NCBI GenBank assembly: GCA_022843845.1
Contig: JALHMW010000014.1
Coordinates: 55,839-119,838 of the forward strand
Direction of reading: 5' to 3'
DNA length: 64,000 nt
Source: Archangium sp.
GTDB taxonomy: Bacteria > Myxococcota > Myxococcia > Myxococcales > Myxococcaceae
The notes beneath the pieces are model-generated. The model saw nothing but the letters and a program-made list of their open reading frames with translations, searched no databases and was not told the DNA's origin. Positions 17,367-28,065 of the stretch are shown here, piece by piece. The translations under genes were made by a program, and so were the position numbers. Numbering within the stretch: position 1 is the stretch's first letter; each line of letters begins with the position of its first letter.

Positions 17367-19760
17367 ATGCTTCGGTCGTCCCCATCCTCGACTCATCCCG
17401 CTCGCCTTCAGCCCACCAGCATCGAGCGCCCGCTCGTGTTGGTGGTCGACCCCGATCGCTCGGCGCGGGCGGTGCTCGAGGTCGCGTTGTCGCGTGACGG
17501 CTTCGACGTGTGGAGCGTGGAAACTGCTGAGCAAGGCCTTGGGGTGCTGCGCCGCGGCCGGACGCCTGACGTGATCGTCCTCGAGTCCGACCTGCGCGGC
17601 GGCGACGGCTTCTCGTTCTGCGCGGAGCTGCGGGGCAACCAGAAGACGGCCCGGGTTCCCGTGGTGCTCCTCGCCAAGGCCGAAGACGGCAACGTGGCCA
17701 ACCTTGCCGAGGTCGTCGGCGTCGATGAGTACGTGCTGAAGCCCGCGTTTGCCCGTGACGTCGCCTCGCTCGTGCGGTTCGAGCTCGTTCGTCACCGCGG
17801 CGTGACCGGTCACCCCCTGCGCTTTCACAGCAAGACGTTGCCGGCCGCCCACCTGCTCCGCGCCCTGCTCACCTCGTCCCGTTCGGGCACGTTCTTGCTG
17901 GTCGACGGTGGCGCGGCGATCTCGTTCCGCGACGGCGCGATCGTGCAGGCTCGCTGCGGTGAGCGCTGGGGCCTTGACGCGGTGGTGCGCGCCCTGGCGC
18001 TCACCTCCCACGAGTACACCGTTTCGCTCGACCCGGTCTCGGTGTCGACGGGCTTTCACTGTTCGCTGCGCGACTTCGTCGCCCAGGTGCTCCCCCGACT
18101 CTCTCGCTGGAGCATGCTCACGATGCGCTCGTTGCCACTCGATGCGGTGCTCGCCGTCGACTTCGCGCGGCTCGCGCAGGCGCTCCCCTCGATGCCTGAC
18201 GACGTCAACCGCATCGTGCAGCTCTTCGACGGTCGCCGCCGAGTGCATCAGGTGCTCGTCGACAGCGCGTTCGACGAAGTGCTGACGCTCGAGGTCGGCA
18301 CCCGTCTATATCTGATGGGCGTCATCGGCCCCGTGACGGCCCAGAGCGCTCCGGCCGAGGCTCCGCGTCAGGCCCCGAGGCTGTTCGAGCCCAGGTCTGC
18401 CGAGGCCGAGCACCTCATGCGCCAGCTCTTCGAGGGCGTCGTCGAGATTCGCGCCGATCAGGTCGAGCCTGCGAAGGTCGACGACGCTGACTGGGCGATG
18501 GTCGGTGCCCCGTCTGACCTCGACGTCGAAGATCCTGCCGGCGGGTGGACCACGGCCGCCCTCCCCGACGCACACCTGCTCGAAGGGCTCGAAGACGACC
18601 TGGCGAAGACGCTCAGCGCCTTCAACGTGCCCACGATCGTCGAGCCGCAGGAGTCACCCCCGGCCCACGCCCCCGTCGTCGGGTTCGCCCACGGTGCGGT
18701 CGAGGCCGAGAGCGAGAGCCTCGAGGGTGCCCTTCGCAACGCGACCGGCGACGACGCCGCAGCGCTGACGGGGTTGAGTGTCGACGAAGAGGACCCGACG
18801 CCGCCCAGCTCGGCCCAGGCCAGCGCGTTCGTCGATCAGGACCCAACGCCCCCGTCTGCAAACCGACGCTTCAGCGCCGAAGAGCGCCAGGAGCGGATCA
18901 TCACGCCCGTGCTGACTCGTGCCGTGTCGGTCGAGCCGCTGCCGCTCGCCGAGGCCACCCACGCCCTGTCCGCCGATGGCGTCGTGGTGTCGACCGCCGC
19001 TGCCCAGGTCGCGACGATCGCGGCGCCCGTCACCCTCGGCGCGGTGAAGCTCACGGCTTCCACGCCCCTCGCGGTCAAGGTCGTGAAGGATGACCCCGAG
19101 GCGCTCTTCTTCGCCGGGGACTCCACCGAGGCCGACGCGACGGCCTTCGAAGACACGCTCCCCGCTCATGCCTCGCCTCGTCAGGCAGGGCGAGTCGGGC
19201 TGTTGATCGGCCTGGCGTTCGCCGCGGTCGTCGTCGCCGTGGGCGTCGAGTGGCTTCTCCACAGGTCGGCGTCGCTGCCTGAGCTGCCTGCGGTTGCGGC
19301 GCTGACTGCGCCTGTCTCCGCGTCGGCCCCCGTCGAGGCGGCGCCGAGCCTCGCGGCGCTCGAGCCGGTCGCTGTCGACGAGACGGAGACCGCCGCGCCA
19401 GAAGCCGTCGACGTGAGCGAGCCGCTGGCCGACGGCGTGCGCGCGTACCAGCGCGGCGAGTACCAGAAGGCTGTCTCCGTGCTCGAGCAGGTCGTCGCTG
19501 ACGAGCCCACCTCGCTCCAGGGCTGGCTGGTGCTCGGCCAGGCCCGATACGATCTCGGGAACGCGGCTGGCGCGCGTGACGCCACCGTTCGCGTGCTCGA
19601 GCTCGACCCGAAGAACGCCAAGGTGCACGTCCTGCTCGCGACCATCGCCCACGACGCGAACGACAAGGCGGCCATGCGCGCCGAGCTCGAGAAGTACCTC
19701 GAGCTCGACCCGACTGGAGAGCACTCCGCCGAGGCAAAGGCCCTGCTCGCCGGACGTTGA
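17367..19760 (+). CDS. REC-DUF4388 protein with transmembrane helix and TPR domain
   Basis: The protein has 797 residues. A receiver-like domain (about 20-140) keeps the acidic pair in VVDPDRS and the Lys in LKPAF, but at the phospho-acceptor position it has Glu73 in VIVLESDLRGGDG. A DUF4388-type domain (about 155-320; SGTFLLVDGGAAISFRDGAIV) follows, then a long low-complexity acidic linker. A single transmembrane helix (LLIGLAFAAVVVAVGVEWLL) lies near residue 618, and TPR units occupy the C-terminus (RAYQRGEYQKAVSVLEQ). GGAGGT at 17358-17363 fixes the ATG at 17367. The layout is that of a membrane-bound scaffold, and the Glu suggests no phosphorylation control. Confidence 0.85.
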   Translation: MLRSSPSSTHPARLQPTSIERPLVLVVDPDRSARAVLEVALSRDGFDVWSVETAEQGLGVLRRGRTPDVIVLESDLRGGDGFSFCAELRGNQKTARVPVVLLAKAEDGNVANLAEVVGVDEYVLKPAFARDVASLVRFELVRHRGVTGHPLRFHSKTLPAAHLLRALLTSSRSGTFLLVDGGAAISFRDGAIVQARCGERWGLDAVVRALALTSHEYTVSLDPVSVSTGFHCSLRDFVAQVLPRLSRWSMLTMRSLPLDAVLAVDFARLAQALPSMPDDVNRIVQLFDGRRRVHQVLVDSAFDEVLTLEVGTRLYLMGVIGPVTAQSAPAEAPRQAPRLFEPRSAEAEHLMRQLFEGVVEIRADQVEPAKVDDADWAMVGAPSDLDVEDPAGGWTTAALPDAHLLEGLEDDLAKTLSAFNVPTIVEPQESPPAHAPVVGFAHGAVEAESESLEGALRNATGDDAAALTGLSVDEEDPTPPSSAQASAFVDQDPTPPSANRRFSAEERQERIITPVLTRAVSVEPLPLAEATHALSADGVVVSTAAAQVATIAAPVTLGAVKLTASTPLAVKVVKDDPEALFFAGDSTEADATAFEDTLPAHASPRQAGRVGLLIGLAFAAVVVAVGVEWLLHRSASLPELPAVAALTAPVSASAPVEAAPSLAALEPVAVDETETAAPEAVDVSEPLADGVRAYQRGEYQKAVSVLEQVVADEPTSLQGWLVLGQARYDLGNAAGARDATVRVLELDPKNAKVHVLLATIAHDANDKAAMRAELEKYLELDPTGEHSAEAKALLAGR

Positions 19761-19804
19761 TTTCGACAGCTGCGCAGACGTGAGCTACACGTCTGTTCCG
19801 TATC

Positions 19805-20401
19805 ATGCGCGTTCTGGGCGTCGACCCTGGTAGCCGGTTTCTCGGGTACGGCCTCGTCGAGGTCGAGCGCGGCCGGCCGCGCTATGTGGGCCATGGCGTC
19901 GTTCGCGCAGGCACCGACGTTCGCCTCGAGCTGCGGCTCGAGACGATCTTCCTGGAGCTCGGGCGGGTGATCGACGTCTTCGCGCCCGAAGCCGTCGCGG
20001 TCGAGGGCGTGTTCACCCACAAGAACGCTCGCAGCGCGCTCATTCTCGGGCATGCGCGCGGCGTGGTGTTGCTGCTCGCGGCCCGCGCTCGCGTGCCCCT
20101 CTTCGAGTACGCGCCCGCCAGGGTGAAGCGCTCCATCGGGAGCGGAGGCAACGACAGCAAGGAGTCAGTTGCGCGCATGGTGACCCGCGTCCTGGCTCTG
20201 AAAGAACCGCTCGAGCGCTCCGACGCCTACGACGCGCTCGCCGTCGCGTGCTGCCACGCCCACCAGGTTCCGTTCGCCTCTGCGGCCGCCACGTCGCGCC
20301 GAGGCTCGGCGACGCAGGCGACCTTTGCCGATCGGCTCAGTCCCAACGTCGTGCGCCCAGGCCGCGCGGCTGCTGGCTCGAGCAAGGAAGGCTCGACGTG
20401 A
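19805..20401 (+). CDS. ruvC: Holliday junction resolvase RuvC
   Basis: The protein has 198 residues. It cuts four-way DNA junctions during recombination repair together with RuvAB. All four catalytic acidic residues are visible: Asp7 in GVDPGS, Glu67 in AVEGVF, and Asp140 and Asp143 in SDAYDALAVA. The typical KNARSALILGHARG segment is present. The last 30 residues are a basic, poorly conserved tail, longer than usual. The ruvA start overlaps its stop (GTGA). It follows the REC-TPR gene by 44 bases. Confidence 0.96.
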   Translation: MRVLGVDPGSRFLGYGLVEVERGRPRYVGHGVVRAGTDVRLELRLETIFLELGRVIDVFAPEAVAVEGVFTHKNARSALILGHARGVVLLLAARARVPLFEYAPARVKRSIGSGGNDSKESVARMVTRVLALKEPLERSDAYDALAVACCHAHQVPFASAAATSRRGSATQATFADRLSPNVVRPGRAAAGSSKEGST

Positions 20402-21003
20402 TCGCCGGACTCAAGGGTGTGTTGGTCGAGAAGGGGCCCACGGAGGCCATCGTCGACGTTCAGGGAGTGGCCTACCGCGTGGCGGTGTCCTCGATGGCGT
20501 CGGGGCGGCTGCCCGCGGTCGGCCAACCCGTCTCGCTCCGCATCAGGACCATCGTGCGTGAAGACGCGCTCGATCTCTTCGGCTTCCTGACGCGAACGGA
20601 AGAGGAGCTCTTCCTCTTGCTGACCTCGGTGAGTCAGGTCGGGCCGAAGATGGCGCTGAACGTGCTGTCGGGCCTCGACACCCCCGAGCTGGTGACGGCC
20701 CTCTCGAAAGGCGAGGTCGTGCGGCTCACCAAGATTCACGGCGTCGGCAAGAAGACCGCCGAGCGTCTGGTGCTCGAACTGAAGGACAAGGTGCGGTTGC
20801 TCAGCGCCGACGCGACGGTCGGTGATGGCGTTGCTCGCGCAGCGCCGCCGGCCTCGAGTGATCTCGTGTCTGCGCTCCTCAACCTCGGCTATCGCGCGGC
20901 GCAGGCAGAGAACGCGGCGACCATCGCCGTCGAGCGCGCCGGCGAGGGCGCGGCGTTCGAGACGCAGCTGCGTGAGGCCCTCAAGGCGCTCCGCACCAGC
21001 TGA
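20398..21003 (+). CDS. ruvA: Holliday junction DNA helicase subunit RuvA
   Basis: The protein has 201 residues from GTG 20398, overlapping the ruvC stop by four bases. It binds the four-way junction and loads RuvB. The N-terminal OB-fold starts IAGLKGVLVEKGP. The tandem helix-hairpin-helix motifs are seen in VSQVGPKMALNVLSGL and IHGVGKKTAERLVLELK. The C-terminal RuvB-contacting three-helix domain (LVSALLNLGYRAAQAE) is complete. An AAGGA sequence sits upstream of the GTG. ruvB is not adjacent. Confidence 0.96.
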   Translation: MIAGLKGVLVEKGPTEAIVDVQGVAYRVAVSSMASGRLPAVGQPVSLRIRTIVREDALDLFGFLTRTEEELFLLLTSVSQVGPKMALNVLSGLDTPELVTALSKGEVVRLTKIHGVGKKTAERLVLELKDKVRLLSADATVGDGVARAAPPASSDLVSALLNLGYRAAQAENAATIAVERAGEGAAFETQLREALKALRTS

Positions 21004-21271
21004 ACGCGCACCAGCGACGGCGTCAGTGACGCCCTCGAAAGGTCGATGACGCGCTTCGACCGGGGACCTTCGGTCGCGCGTCATCATCTGATCGCTGGAT
21101 CAGGTCTTCGTTCGCGCCCCTGACACCCCGATCGCGAATGCGGCGATGAGCCAGGTCGCCTGCGTCCGATTTCCGGACGGCGGGTTCTTTCGATCGGAGC
21201 GGAATCGGTCGTCTTCCAGCGTCTCGTCCTGCACCAGGACACCACCACGATCGAAAAGTCGCTGATCGCCG

Positions 21272-21301
21272 TTGACACCTCTTTTTAATGTCTGCTATTC
21301 A
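21272..21301 (+). promoter_or_regulatory. Predicted sigma-70-type promoter for the MerR-like gene
   Basis: A perfect TTGACA lies at 21272-21277, an 18-base AT-richer spacer follows, and TATTCA lies at 21296-21301 with an extended -10 TG at 21293-21294. The region between ruvA (ends 21003) and the ATG at 21342 is otherwise without a gene. Transcription would begin near 21308, at the edge of the inverted repeat. Confidence 0.6.
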
Positions 21302-21308
21302 TACGCCG

Positions 21309-21333
21309 CCACTCAATATTGACCATTGAGTGG
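21309..21333. promoter_or_regulatory. Perfect 9-bp inverted repeat, probable operator of the MerR-like gene
   Basis: CCACTCAAT at 21309-21317 and ATTGAGTGG at 21325-21333 are perfect complements separated by seven bases. The element ends eight bases before the ATG of the MerR-like gene and begins just after the predicted promoter. It could be an autoregulatory binding site or form an RNA hairpin masking the ribosome site. It is AT-richer than its surroundings. Confidence 0.65.
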
Positions 21334-21341
21334 AACCCACA

Positions 21342-21866
21342 ATGACGACGGATCTCCTGCGTCCCGACGAAATCGATCGGATCGAGCGCGAGTACCCGCA
21401 GGGAGTTCCTGCGCGTGTGATCGTGGAGATCTTCAAGCCCAGGGGCGTCGCCCTCTCGGAGGCGACCTTCCGCAAGTACGTGCAGTCAGGGTTGTTGCCG
21501 CGAAGCCGCCGGGTCGGCCGCAAGGGCAAGCACCAGGGCAGTCAGGGGCTGTACCCGGTCGAGTCCGTCAGGCGAATCAACGCGATCAAGAAGATGATGG
21601 CTGAGGGCCACACGCTCGAAGACATTCGCCGTTCGTACGTGTTCGTTCGCAACCACATGGACGTGGTCGAGCGAGAGTTTGGGGCGGTCTTCGCGGGGTT
21701 GTCGGTCGAGCTGGCCGAGAAGACGTCGCAGAATCCTCAGGGGCAGTTGACCGATCAGCTCGCGCAGCTTCGTTCGCGGGCGGCGGCGCTGGTGCGTGAC
21801 GTGGCGCGGTTCGGGAGCGTGGTGACGTCGCGCCCGACTCCCGAGGCGCCGAGAGACTTCTGGTAG
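21342..21866 (+). CDS. MerR-family-like transcriptional regulator
   Basis: The protein has 174 residues. The N-terminal part (about 15-105) has a winged-helix layout: [22 protein letters not shown] resembles the MerR recognition helix and wing, and [28 protein letters not shown] resembles the second MerR helix pair. The C-terminal half is helical with no metal-binding Cys, so the effector is not a typical MerR metal. The inverted repeat just upstream suggests autoregulation. It is followed after 43 bases by the sigma region 4 protein, and the two may be co-transcribed. ATG 21342 is preferred over GTG 21330, which lies inside the inverted repeat. Confidence 0.75.
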   Translation: MTTDLLRPDEIDRIEREYPQGVPARVIVEIFKPRGVALSEATFRKYVQSGLLPRSRRVGRKGKHQGSQGLYPVESVRRINAIKKMMAEGHTLEDIRRSYVFVRNHMDVVEREFGAVFAGLSVELAEKTSQNPQGQLTDQLAQLRSRAAALVRDVARFGSVVTSRPTPEAPRDFW

Positions 21867-21909
21867 TGCGAGCCAGGCGAGCTTCCACTCGCCATTCGAA
21901 GGAGGGGAC

Positions 21910-22392
<483 letters not shown>

Positions 22393-22456
22393 CGAGCCTG
22401 GCGAGCGCTTTTCGCCTGAGAACCGACTCGTTGACCCCTCCAGAGTCGATTGCTAG

Positions 22457-24010
22457 GTGCCAACCGTGCTCGCCCTCCTCAGTGTGTCCGACAAGCGTGG
22501 GCTGGTGCCCTTCGCTCAGGGACTGGTTCGTCGTGGCTTCACGATTCTCTCGACGGGTGGAACCCTTGCGGCGCTCGAAGCGGCGCAGGTGCCGGCGACG
22601 AAAGTGAGTCAGCACACAGGCTTCCCCGAGATCCTCGGCGGCCGGGTGAAGACGCTGCACCCAAAGATCCACGGCGGGCTGCTCGGGCGCCCCTCGTTGG
22701 CGTCCGACAAGACCGAGCTGGACGCTCATGACATCGCCGCGATCTCGATCGTCGCGGTGAATCTCTACCCCTTCCGCGAGACGGTCGCCAAAGGGGCCAC
22801 GAGAGACGAGGCGATCGAACAGATCGACATCGGCGGCCCAGCCATGGTTCGCGCGTCGGCGAAGAACGCCGATCACGTCTCGATCGTCGTCGACCCCGAT
22901 GACTACCCGTCGGTGCTCGCGGAGCTCGAGCGCGACGGTCAGGTCTCGGCCGTGACGCGTCGCACGCTCCAGCGAAAGGCCTTCGGGCATACCGCCAGCT
23001 ACGACGCTGCCATCGCGGCCTGGCTCGCGGAGCAGGAGACGGTCGCGTTTCCCGACGCGCTGACCCTTCCGTTCGAGAAGGTGCAGGAGCTGCGCTACGG
23101 CGAGAACCCCCACCAGCGCGGTGCGTTCTACCGCACGCCTCGCCGCCCAGCGGGGCCGACGGTCGCGTTCTCGTCGGTGCTCCAGGGCAAGGAGCTCTCG
23201 TACAACAACCTGCTCGATCTCGACGCCGCGCTGGGCCTGGTGCTCGAGTTCCCGGAGCGGCCGACGGCGGTGATCATCAAGCACAACACGCCGTGCGGCG
23301 TTGCCTGTGACGACGCGCTGGTGACGGCCTACCGGCGAGCCCGGGCGATCGACGAGGTCTCGGCGTTCGGTGGCATCGTCGCTTTGAACCGCGCCGTCGA
23401 CGAAGTGACTGCGACCGCCCTCGCGGAGACGTTTCTCGAGGCGGTGATCGCGCCGTCGTACGACGCCATGGCCCGGCAGATTCTCGCGGCGAAGAAGAAC
23501 CTGCGGTTGCTCGAGGCAGGCGAAGGGCTCGCCTCAGTGGCGGCGCGACCCACTGCCCAGCTCGACGCGCGCAGCATCTCGGGTGGCCTCCTCGTGATGG
23601 ACCGCGACGCCGTCGAACCGGTGAGCGAGTGGAAACAGGTGAGCCGGCGAGCACCGAGCCCTGACGAGCTGGCGGCGCTGCGCTTTGCGTGGCGCGTCTG
23701 CAAGCACGTCAAGAGCAACGCGATCGTCTTTTCGGACGGCTCCCACCTGCTCGCCGTCGGAGGAGGGCAGACAAGCCGGGTCGATTCAGTGAAGATTGCC
23801 GCCGGACGGGGTGGGAACCTGCTGAAAGGAAGCGCTGTGGCGTCTGATGCATTCTTCCCGTTCCGCGATGGCCTCGATGCAGTCGCCGCCGCCGGCGCGA
23901 GCTGCGTCGTTCAGCCTGGCGGCTCGGTACGTGATGCCGAGTTGATCGAGGCCGCCGACGAGCACGGTCTGGCGATGCTGTTCACCGGCGTTCGCCACTT
24001 CCGGCACTGA
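22457..24010 (+). CDS. purH: Bifunctional AICAR transformylase/IMP cyclohydrolase
   Basis: The protein has 517 residues, normal for PurH. It carries out the last two steps of IMP synthesis. The N-terminal IMP cyclohydrolase part (MGS-like fold) has [17 protein letters not shown] and [14 protein letters not shown]. The C-terminal formyltransferase part has [20 protein letters not shown] and the [10 protein letters not shown] segment. It starts at GTG 22457. It heads a rightward operon in which the next gene follows after five bases. Confidence 0.97.
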   Translation: MPTVLALLSVSDKRGLVPFAQGLVRRGFTILSTGGTLAALEAAQVPATKVSQHTGFPEILGGRVKTLHPKIHGGLLGRPSLASDKTELDAHDIAAISIVAVNLYPFRETVAKGATRDEAIEQIDIGGPAMVRASAKNADHVSIVVDPDDYPSVLAELERDGQVSAVTRRTLQRKAFGHTASYDAAIAAWLAEQETVAFPDALTLPFEKVQELRYGENPHQRGAFYRTPRRPAGPTVAFSSVLQGKELSYNNLLDLDAALGLVLEFPERPTAVIIKHNTPCGVACDDALVTAYRRARAIDEVSAFGGIVALNRAVDEVTATALAETFLEAVIAPSYDAMARQILAAKKNLRLLEAGEGLASVAARPTAQLDARSISGGLLVMDRDAVEPVSEWKQVSRRAPSPDELAALRFAWRVCKHVKSNAIVFSDGSHLLAVGGGQTSRVDSVKIAAGRGGNLLKGSAVASDAFFPFRDGLDAVAAAGASCVVQPGGSVRDAELIEAADEHGLAMLFTGVRHFRH

Positions 24011-24015
24011 TCGCC

Positions 24016-26787
24016 ATGCGCATCGTCTGTCAGAAGTGCTCCGCCGCCTACGCCATCGACGACAAGTTCGTCACTGAGAAGGGCGTTCGCGCACAGTGCC
24101 CGCGGTGTCGGCACCTTCAGATGGTGAAGAAGGGTGACGACGCGGCTGCTGCGCCTGCCGCCGCCGCTGCTCCAAGCGCCTCGCCGTTCTTGTTCGACCT
24201 GCCCCCGGGCGCCGCTCCCGCTGCGGCTCCCGCGGGTGCGGCCGCTTCAGGCTCGCCGTTCGACTTCAACTTCGCGCCGCCGCCCGCCAGACCGCCTGCG
24301 CCGCCGCCTCCAGCGGCAGCTCCTGCGCCGCTCTCGGCACCGAGCACGCGCAGCCCGTTCGACTTCGATCTCGTCGCTCCGCCGCCGCCGCCGGCTCCTG
24401 CCGCGGTTGCACCGGCACCCGTCGCTCCGAGCACGCCCGCGCTCCCAGACTTTCCGATGGCGGCCCCGCCGTCGCCGTTCGAACCCCCCGGCTTCGAGTT
24501 TGGCGCCCCGCCGCCTGGCGCGCCGAGCGCCACAGCCGAGCTCGATGCGTTGAGCGGTGGCACCGCTGCGAAGTGCAAGAGCTGCGGGAAATCGATCTCC
24601 GATCCCTTCGACATCGCGCTGGGCACCTGCGACGACTGTCGCTCCAGGCAGCAAGAGCGGGTCGACGGCCCGACTCCAGACACCAACGCCGGCAAGTCGG
24701 AGCGGGTCGACACCGGCGCCATCGCCTCGAGCGTCGCCAACTCGAGGAGCGCGGGCAATCTGCAACCCGTGCCGCCGCCTCCGAACTTCTCGAGCCCGCC
24801 GCCGATGTCGGTCGCTCAGACGACAGCGGTGCGCAGCGCGATGCGCGACACGGAATCGTCGAACAACACCCGCACGATTCTCGGCGTGGTCGCGGTGCTG
24901 GTCGTGCTCGGGTCGATCGGCGGGTTGTTGGCGTGGAAGAAGCCGTGGCTGCGTCGCCCTCCCAAGGTGACGGTCGCGTCCTCGGCGTCGTCGAAGTCCA
25001 TCGAGGCCATCGTGCAGCGGTGGAAGGTGAACTACCCAGAGCTCGCCGACGAGGACTCCGATCAGGCGCGCGCGTACATCGAGAATGGTGAGAGCGCCCT
25101 CGCGAAGGACACCACCAGCGGCTACCGCGACGCGGAAGAAGCGTTCGAGAAGGCCCTGGTGCTCGACAGCTCGAGCGATCGCGCGATCGCCGGGTGGGTG
25201 CTGGCGGTGGCGTTCGGCCGCGGCGGCGACATCGACGATCTCACCTCGAACGCCGCCGACTCGATGTTGACCGCGGCCGAGCAGCGCAGCGGCGCCCCGA
25301 TGCTCTACGTGGCCCACGCGCACCTCGACATCGCGCGCGGCGTCAACGCCAACGACGTGCAGCACCGGGCCGAGATCGGCAAGAACAGCAAGGAGCCTCG
25401 CGACAAGGCGCTCGCGATGCTCGCCCTGGGCAACGCGCAGCTGCAGAAGAACGCCCAGACGTCGGAGCAGTACTTCAAGGAGGCCCTCGCGCTCGACCCC
25501 AAGCTCAAGCGGGCGTACCTGTTTCAGGCGCACCTGGCGATCTCGCTCGGGAAGTACAAGGAGGCCTCGGACGCCCTCGAGAAGCGGCTCTCGCTCGACC
25601 CCGATCAGTGGGAAGCCGCCGAGTCACTCGCGCGCCTGAACGTCGAGGTCGGTGAAGTCTCGAAGGCGAAGAAGGTGCTCGAGGACGCGAGAGCGGCAGC
25701 GCCCAAGAGCGCACGGCCCCGCATCGCGCTCGCGATGCTCGCGTACCAACACCAGGGCGATCTCTCCGCCGCGACGGAGCTGCTCAATGCGGTCGCTGCC
25801 GATGGTGACGTCTCGAAGAAGGACCGGGCAGATGCGCTGACCCACCTCTCCGCCGTGCACCGCGTCGCGGGAGACCTGGACAAGGCCAGCGAGAGCGCTG
25901 AGAAGGCCCTCGACCTCCAGCCAGATCACATTCCGGCGAGGGTGCAGCAGATCGTGGCCCTCACCGAGAAAGGCGTCGCCTCGCAGGCCCGCCTCACGAT
26001 GGACTCGCTCAAGGGCAAGCTTCCGCCTTCGCTCGAGACGCTGCTCGAGGGGCGCCTGCTGGTGCTCGAGAACCGCTTACCTGAAGCGATCACGGTGTTG
26101 ACCGGCTTGTCGGACAAGGACCCCTCCCAGACGGGCGCCTTGCTGCTCGCGGGCGCTGCCGCTGCGAAGTCTCGCAAGGACGGCAAGGCCTGGGAGTTGT
26201 GTCTCAAGCGCGGCCTGAAGACGGACCCGCTCTCGAACCCGCTGCCGGCCATGACGCATCTGTTCGTTCGGCAGGCCGACGTGCTGAAGCCTGCGGTCGG
26301 TGCGTGGGCAGGCCTCGGCGGCTCCGGCGGTGACGAAGACCCGAACCCGTTCCTCTGTGAGGGCCTGGTCGCCTGGTTCTCTGAGGATCTCGCGACGGCC
26401 GACAAGAACTTCGCGCGCGTCACCAACATCGACCCGCGGAGCGCAGACGGCTTCGCGTTCCGTTCTCTCGTGGCGCTCAAGCGCCGGGACATCGGGACGG
26501 CAGTGACGCAGGGGAGCAGGGGCGTGGCAGCGAACAAGACCCACGGGCTCGCTCGCGCCGCGCTGGGCCTCGCGCTGATGGCCGCCAACAAGGTCGACGC
26601 CGCGAAGATCTCGGCCGTCGAGGCGAACAAGCTCGCCGCGTCGCTCCTCGCACCGCGGGTGGTGATGGGAGACGCCGAGGCCCGACAGAAAAACCCTGAC
26701 GCCGCGCGCAGGCTCCTGACGGGGGTGCTGCTGGCCGACCCCCAATACCGCGAAGCCAAGCGCGCGCTCTTCAAGCAGGCGCTGTGA
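24016..26787 (+). CDS. Zinc-ribbon, membrane-anchored TPR protein
   Basis: The protein has 923 residues. The N-terminus is an MJ0042-type zinc ribbon ([16 protein letters not shown], then CPRCRHLQ). It is followed by about 150 residues of Pro/Ala-rich sequence and a second CxxC pair (CKSCG, CDDC) near residues 190-210. A single transmembrane helix ([20 protein letters not shown]) lies near residue 300. The C-terminal 600 residues are TPR-type helical repeats. The topology suggests zinc ribbons in the cytosol and a periplasmic TPR scaffold. It sits between purH and purD with tiny gaps, but a role in purine synthesis is not indicated. Confidence 0.85.
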   Translation: MRIVCQKCSAAYAIDDKFVTEKGVRAQCPRCRHLQMVKKGDDAAAAPAAAAAPSASPFLFDLPPGAAPAAAPAGAAASGSPFDFNFAPPPARPPAPPPPAAAPAPLSAPSTRSPFDFDLVAPPPPPAPAAVAPAPVAPSTPALPDFPMAAPPSPFEPPGFEFGAPPPGAPSATAELDALSGGTAAKCKSCGKSISDPFDIALGTCDDCRSRQQERVDGPTPDTNAGKSERVDTGAIASSVANSRSAGNLQPVPPPPNFSSPPPMSVAQTTAVRSAMRDTESSNNTRTILGVVAVLVVLGSIGGLLAWKKPWLRRPPKVTVASSASSKSIEAIVQRWKVNYPELADEDSDQARAYIENGESALAKDTTSGYRDAEEAFEKALVLDSSSDRAIAGWVLAVAFGRGGDIDDLTSNAADSMLTAAEQRSGAPMLYVAHAHLDIARGVNANDVQHRAEIGKNSKEPRDKALAMLALGNAQLQKNAQTSEQYFKEALALDPKLKRAYLFQAHLAISLGKYKEASDALEKRLSLDPDQWEAAESLARLNVEVGEVSKAKKVLEDARAAAPKSARPRIALAMLAYQHQGDLSAATELLNAVAADGDVSKKDRADALTHLSAVHRVAGDLDKASESAEKALDLQPDHIPARVQQIVALTEKGVASQARLTMDSLKGKLPPSLETLLEGRLLVLENRLPEAITVLTGLSDKDPSQTGALLLAGAAAAKSRKDGKAWELCLKRGLKTDPLSNPLPAMTHLFVRQADVLKPAVGAWAGLGGSGGDEDPNPFLCEGLVAWFSEDLATADKNFARVTNIDPRSADGFAFRSLVALKRRDIGTAVTQGSRGVAANKTHGLARAALGLALMAANKVDAAKISAVEANKLAASLLAPRVVMGDAEARQKNPDAARRLLTGVLLADPQYREAKRALFKQAL

Positions 26788-26806
26788 CGATGGCGGGGGC
26801 GCTGCC

Positions 26807-28063
26807 GTGAGAGTGCTGGTGCTCGGCAGCGGCGCGCGAGAGCACGCGCTGGCCTGGAAGCTCAAGCAGAGCCCCTCGTTGACCGCGCTCTTCATCGCGC
26901 CAGGAAACCCGGGCACGGAAGACCTGGGCACGACGGTCACGGTCGACCAGAACGATCCATCAGCGGTGGTCGCGTTGGTGAAGGCCCAACGCATCGAGCT
27001 GCTGGTGGTCGGGCCAGAGGCGCCGCTCGTCGCGGGAGTCGCCGACGCCGTTCGTCGCGCCGGCGTTCTGGTCTTCGGGCCTGACGCCGCGGCCGCGCGG
27101 GTCGAGGGCTCCAAGGCGTTCGCGAAGGAGATCATGCTCGCCGCCGGTGTGCCGACGGCGATGGCGCGGGTCTTCACCGATCGTGACGAGGCAGCGAGGG
27201 CCGCTGCAGCTGGTGGCGCGATCGTCGTGAAGGCCGACGGCCTGGCTGCGGGCAAAGGTGTCGTCGTCGCGGACTCGGGCGCCGAAGCGGCGCAGGCCGT
27301 GCGTGCGCTCGGTCGGCTGCCTGCCGGTCAGACGGTGCTGCTCGAGGAGCGCCTGTCAGGGCCAGAGCTCTCGGTGATGGCGTTGTGTGACGGAGAGCGC
27401 GCCGTGCTGCTGCCGCCGTCGCAGGATCACAAGCGGCTCCTCGATGGAGATCGTGGCCCGAACACCGGCGGCATGGGGGCGTACGCGCCTGCGCGACTGC
27501 TCGACGACGACCAGCTCGAGCACCTTCGCCTCACGGTGATGCTCCCGACGCTGCGGGTCCTGGCGGAGCGCGGGGCGCCCTTTCGGGGTGCGCTCTACGC
27601 AGGCCTGATGCTGACGCCGCAGGGGCCGAAGGTGCTGGAGTTCAACGCCCGGCTCGGCGACCCCGAGACGCAGGTGTTGATGATGCAGACCGCCGACGAT
27701 CTGCTGCCCCTGCTCCACGCGGCGGCGGTGGGCGCGTTGCCGGAGCGACGGCTTCGGCTCGAGCCCGGGTACGCGGTGGGCATCGTGTTGGCGGCGCCCG
27801 GGTACCCAGACGCACCGCGAGCCGGGCTGCCGATCTCAGGGCTCGACCTGGCCACGCCTTCGGACGTCGTGGTGTTTCACGCAGGGACGAAGCGCGACGC
27901 GAGCGGCCGGGTGATCACCGCAGGGGGCCGCGTGTTGACCGTCTGCGCGCGCGGCGCCACGGTCTCTGCAGCGCGAGAGCAGGCGCTGCAGCACGCGCTG
28001 CGCATCGAGTTCGAAGGCCGCCAGCTGCGCCACGACATCGCCAGCGGCGCTCCGGCGCTCTGA
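26807..28063 (+). CDS. purD: Phosphoribosylamine-glycine ligase
   Basis: The protein has 418 residues, starting at GTG 26807. It is an ATP-grasp enzyme that joins glycine to phosphoribosylamine in purine synthesis. The N-terminal [18 protein letters not shown], the middle [20 protein letters not shown] and the ATP-grasp end [13 protein letters not shown] are all diagnostic and intact. Two bases separate it from lptF. Confidence 0.97.
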   Translation: MRVLVLGSGAREHALAWKLKQSPSLTALFIAPGNPGTEDLGTTVTVDQNDPSAVVALVKAQRIELLVVGPEAPLVAGVADAVRRAGVLVFGPDAAAARVEGSKAFAKEIMLAAGVPTAMARVFTDRDEAARAAAAGGAIVVKADGLAAGKGVVVADSGAEAAQAVRALGRLPAGQTVLLEERLSGPELSVMALCDGERAVLLPPSQDHKRLLDGDRGPNTGGMGAYAPARLLDDDQLEHLRLTVMLPTLRVLAERGAPFRGALYAGLMLTPQGPKVLEFNARLGDPETQVLMMQTADDLLPLLHAAAVGALPERRLRLEPGYAVGIVLAAPGYPDAPRAGLPISGLDLATPSDVVVFHAGTKRDASGRVITAGGRVLTVCARGATVSAAREQALQHALRIEFEGRQLRHDIASGAPAL

Positions 28064-28065
28064 CC

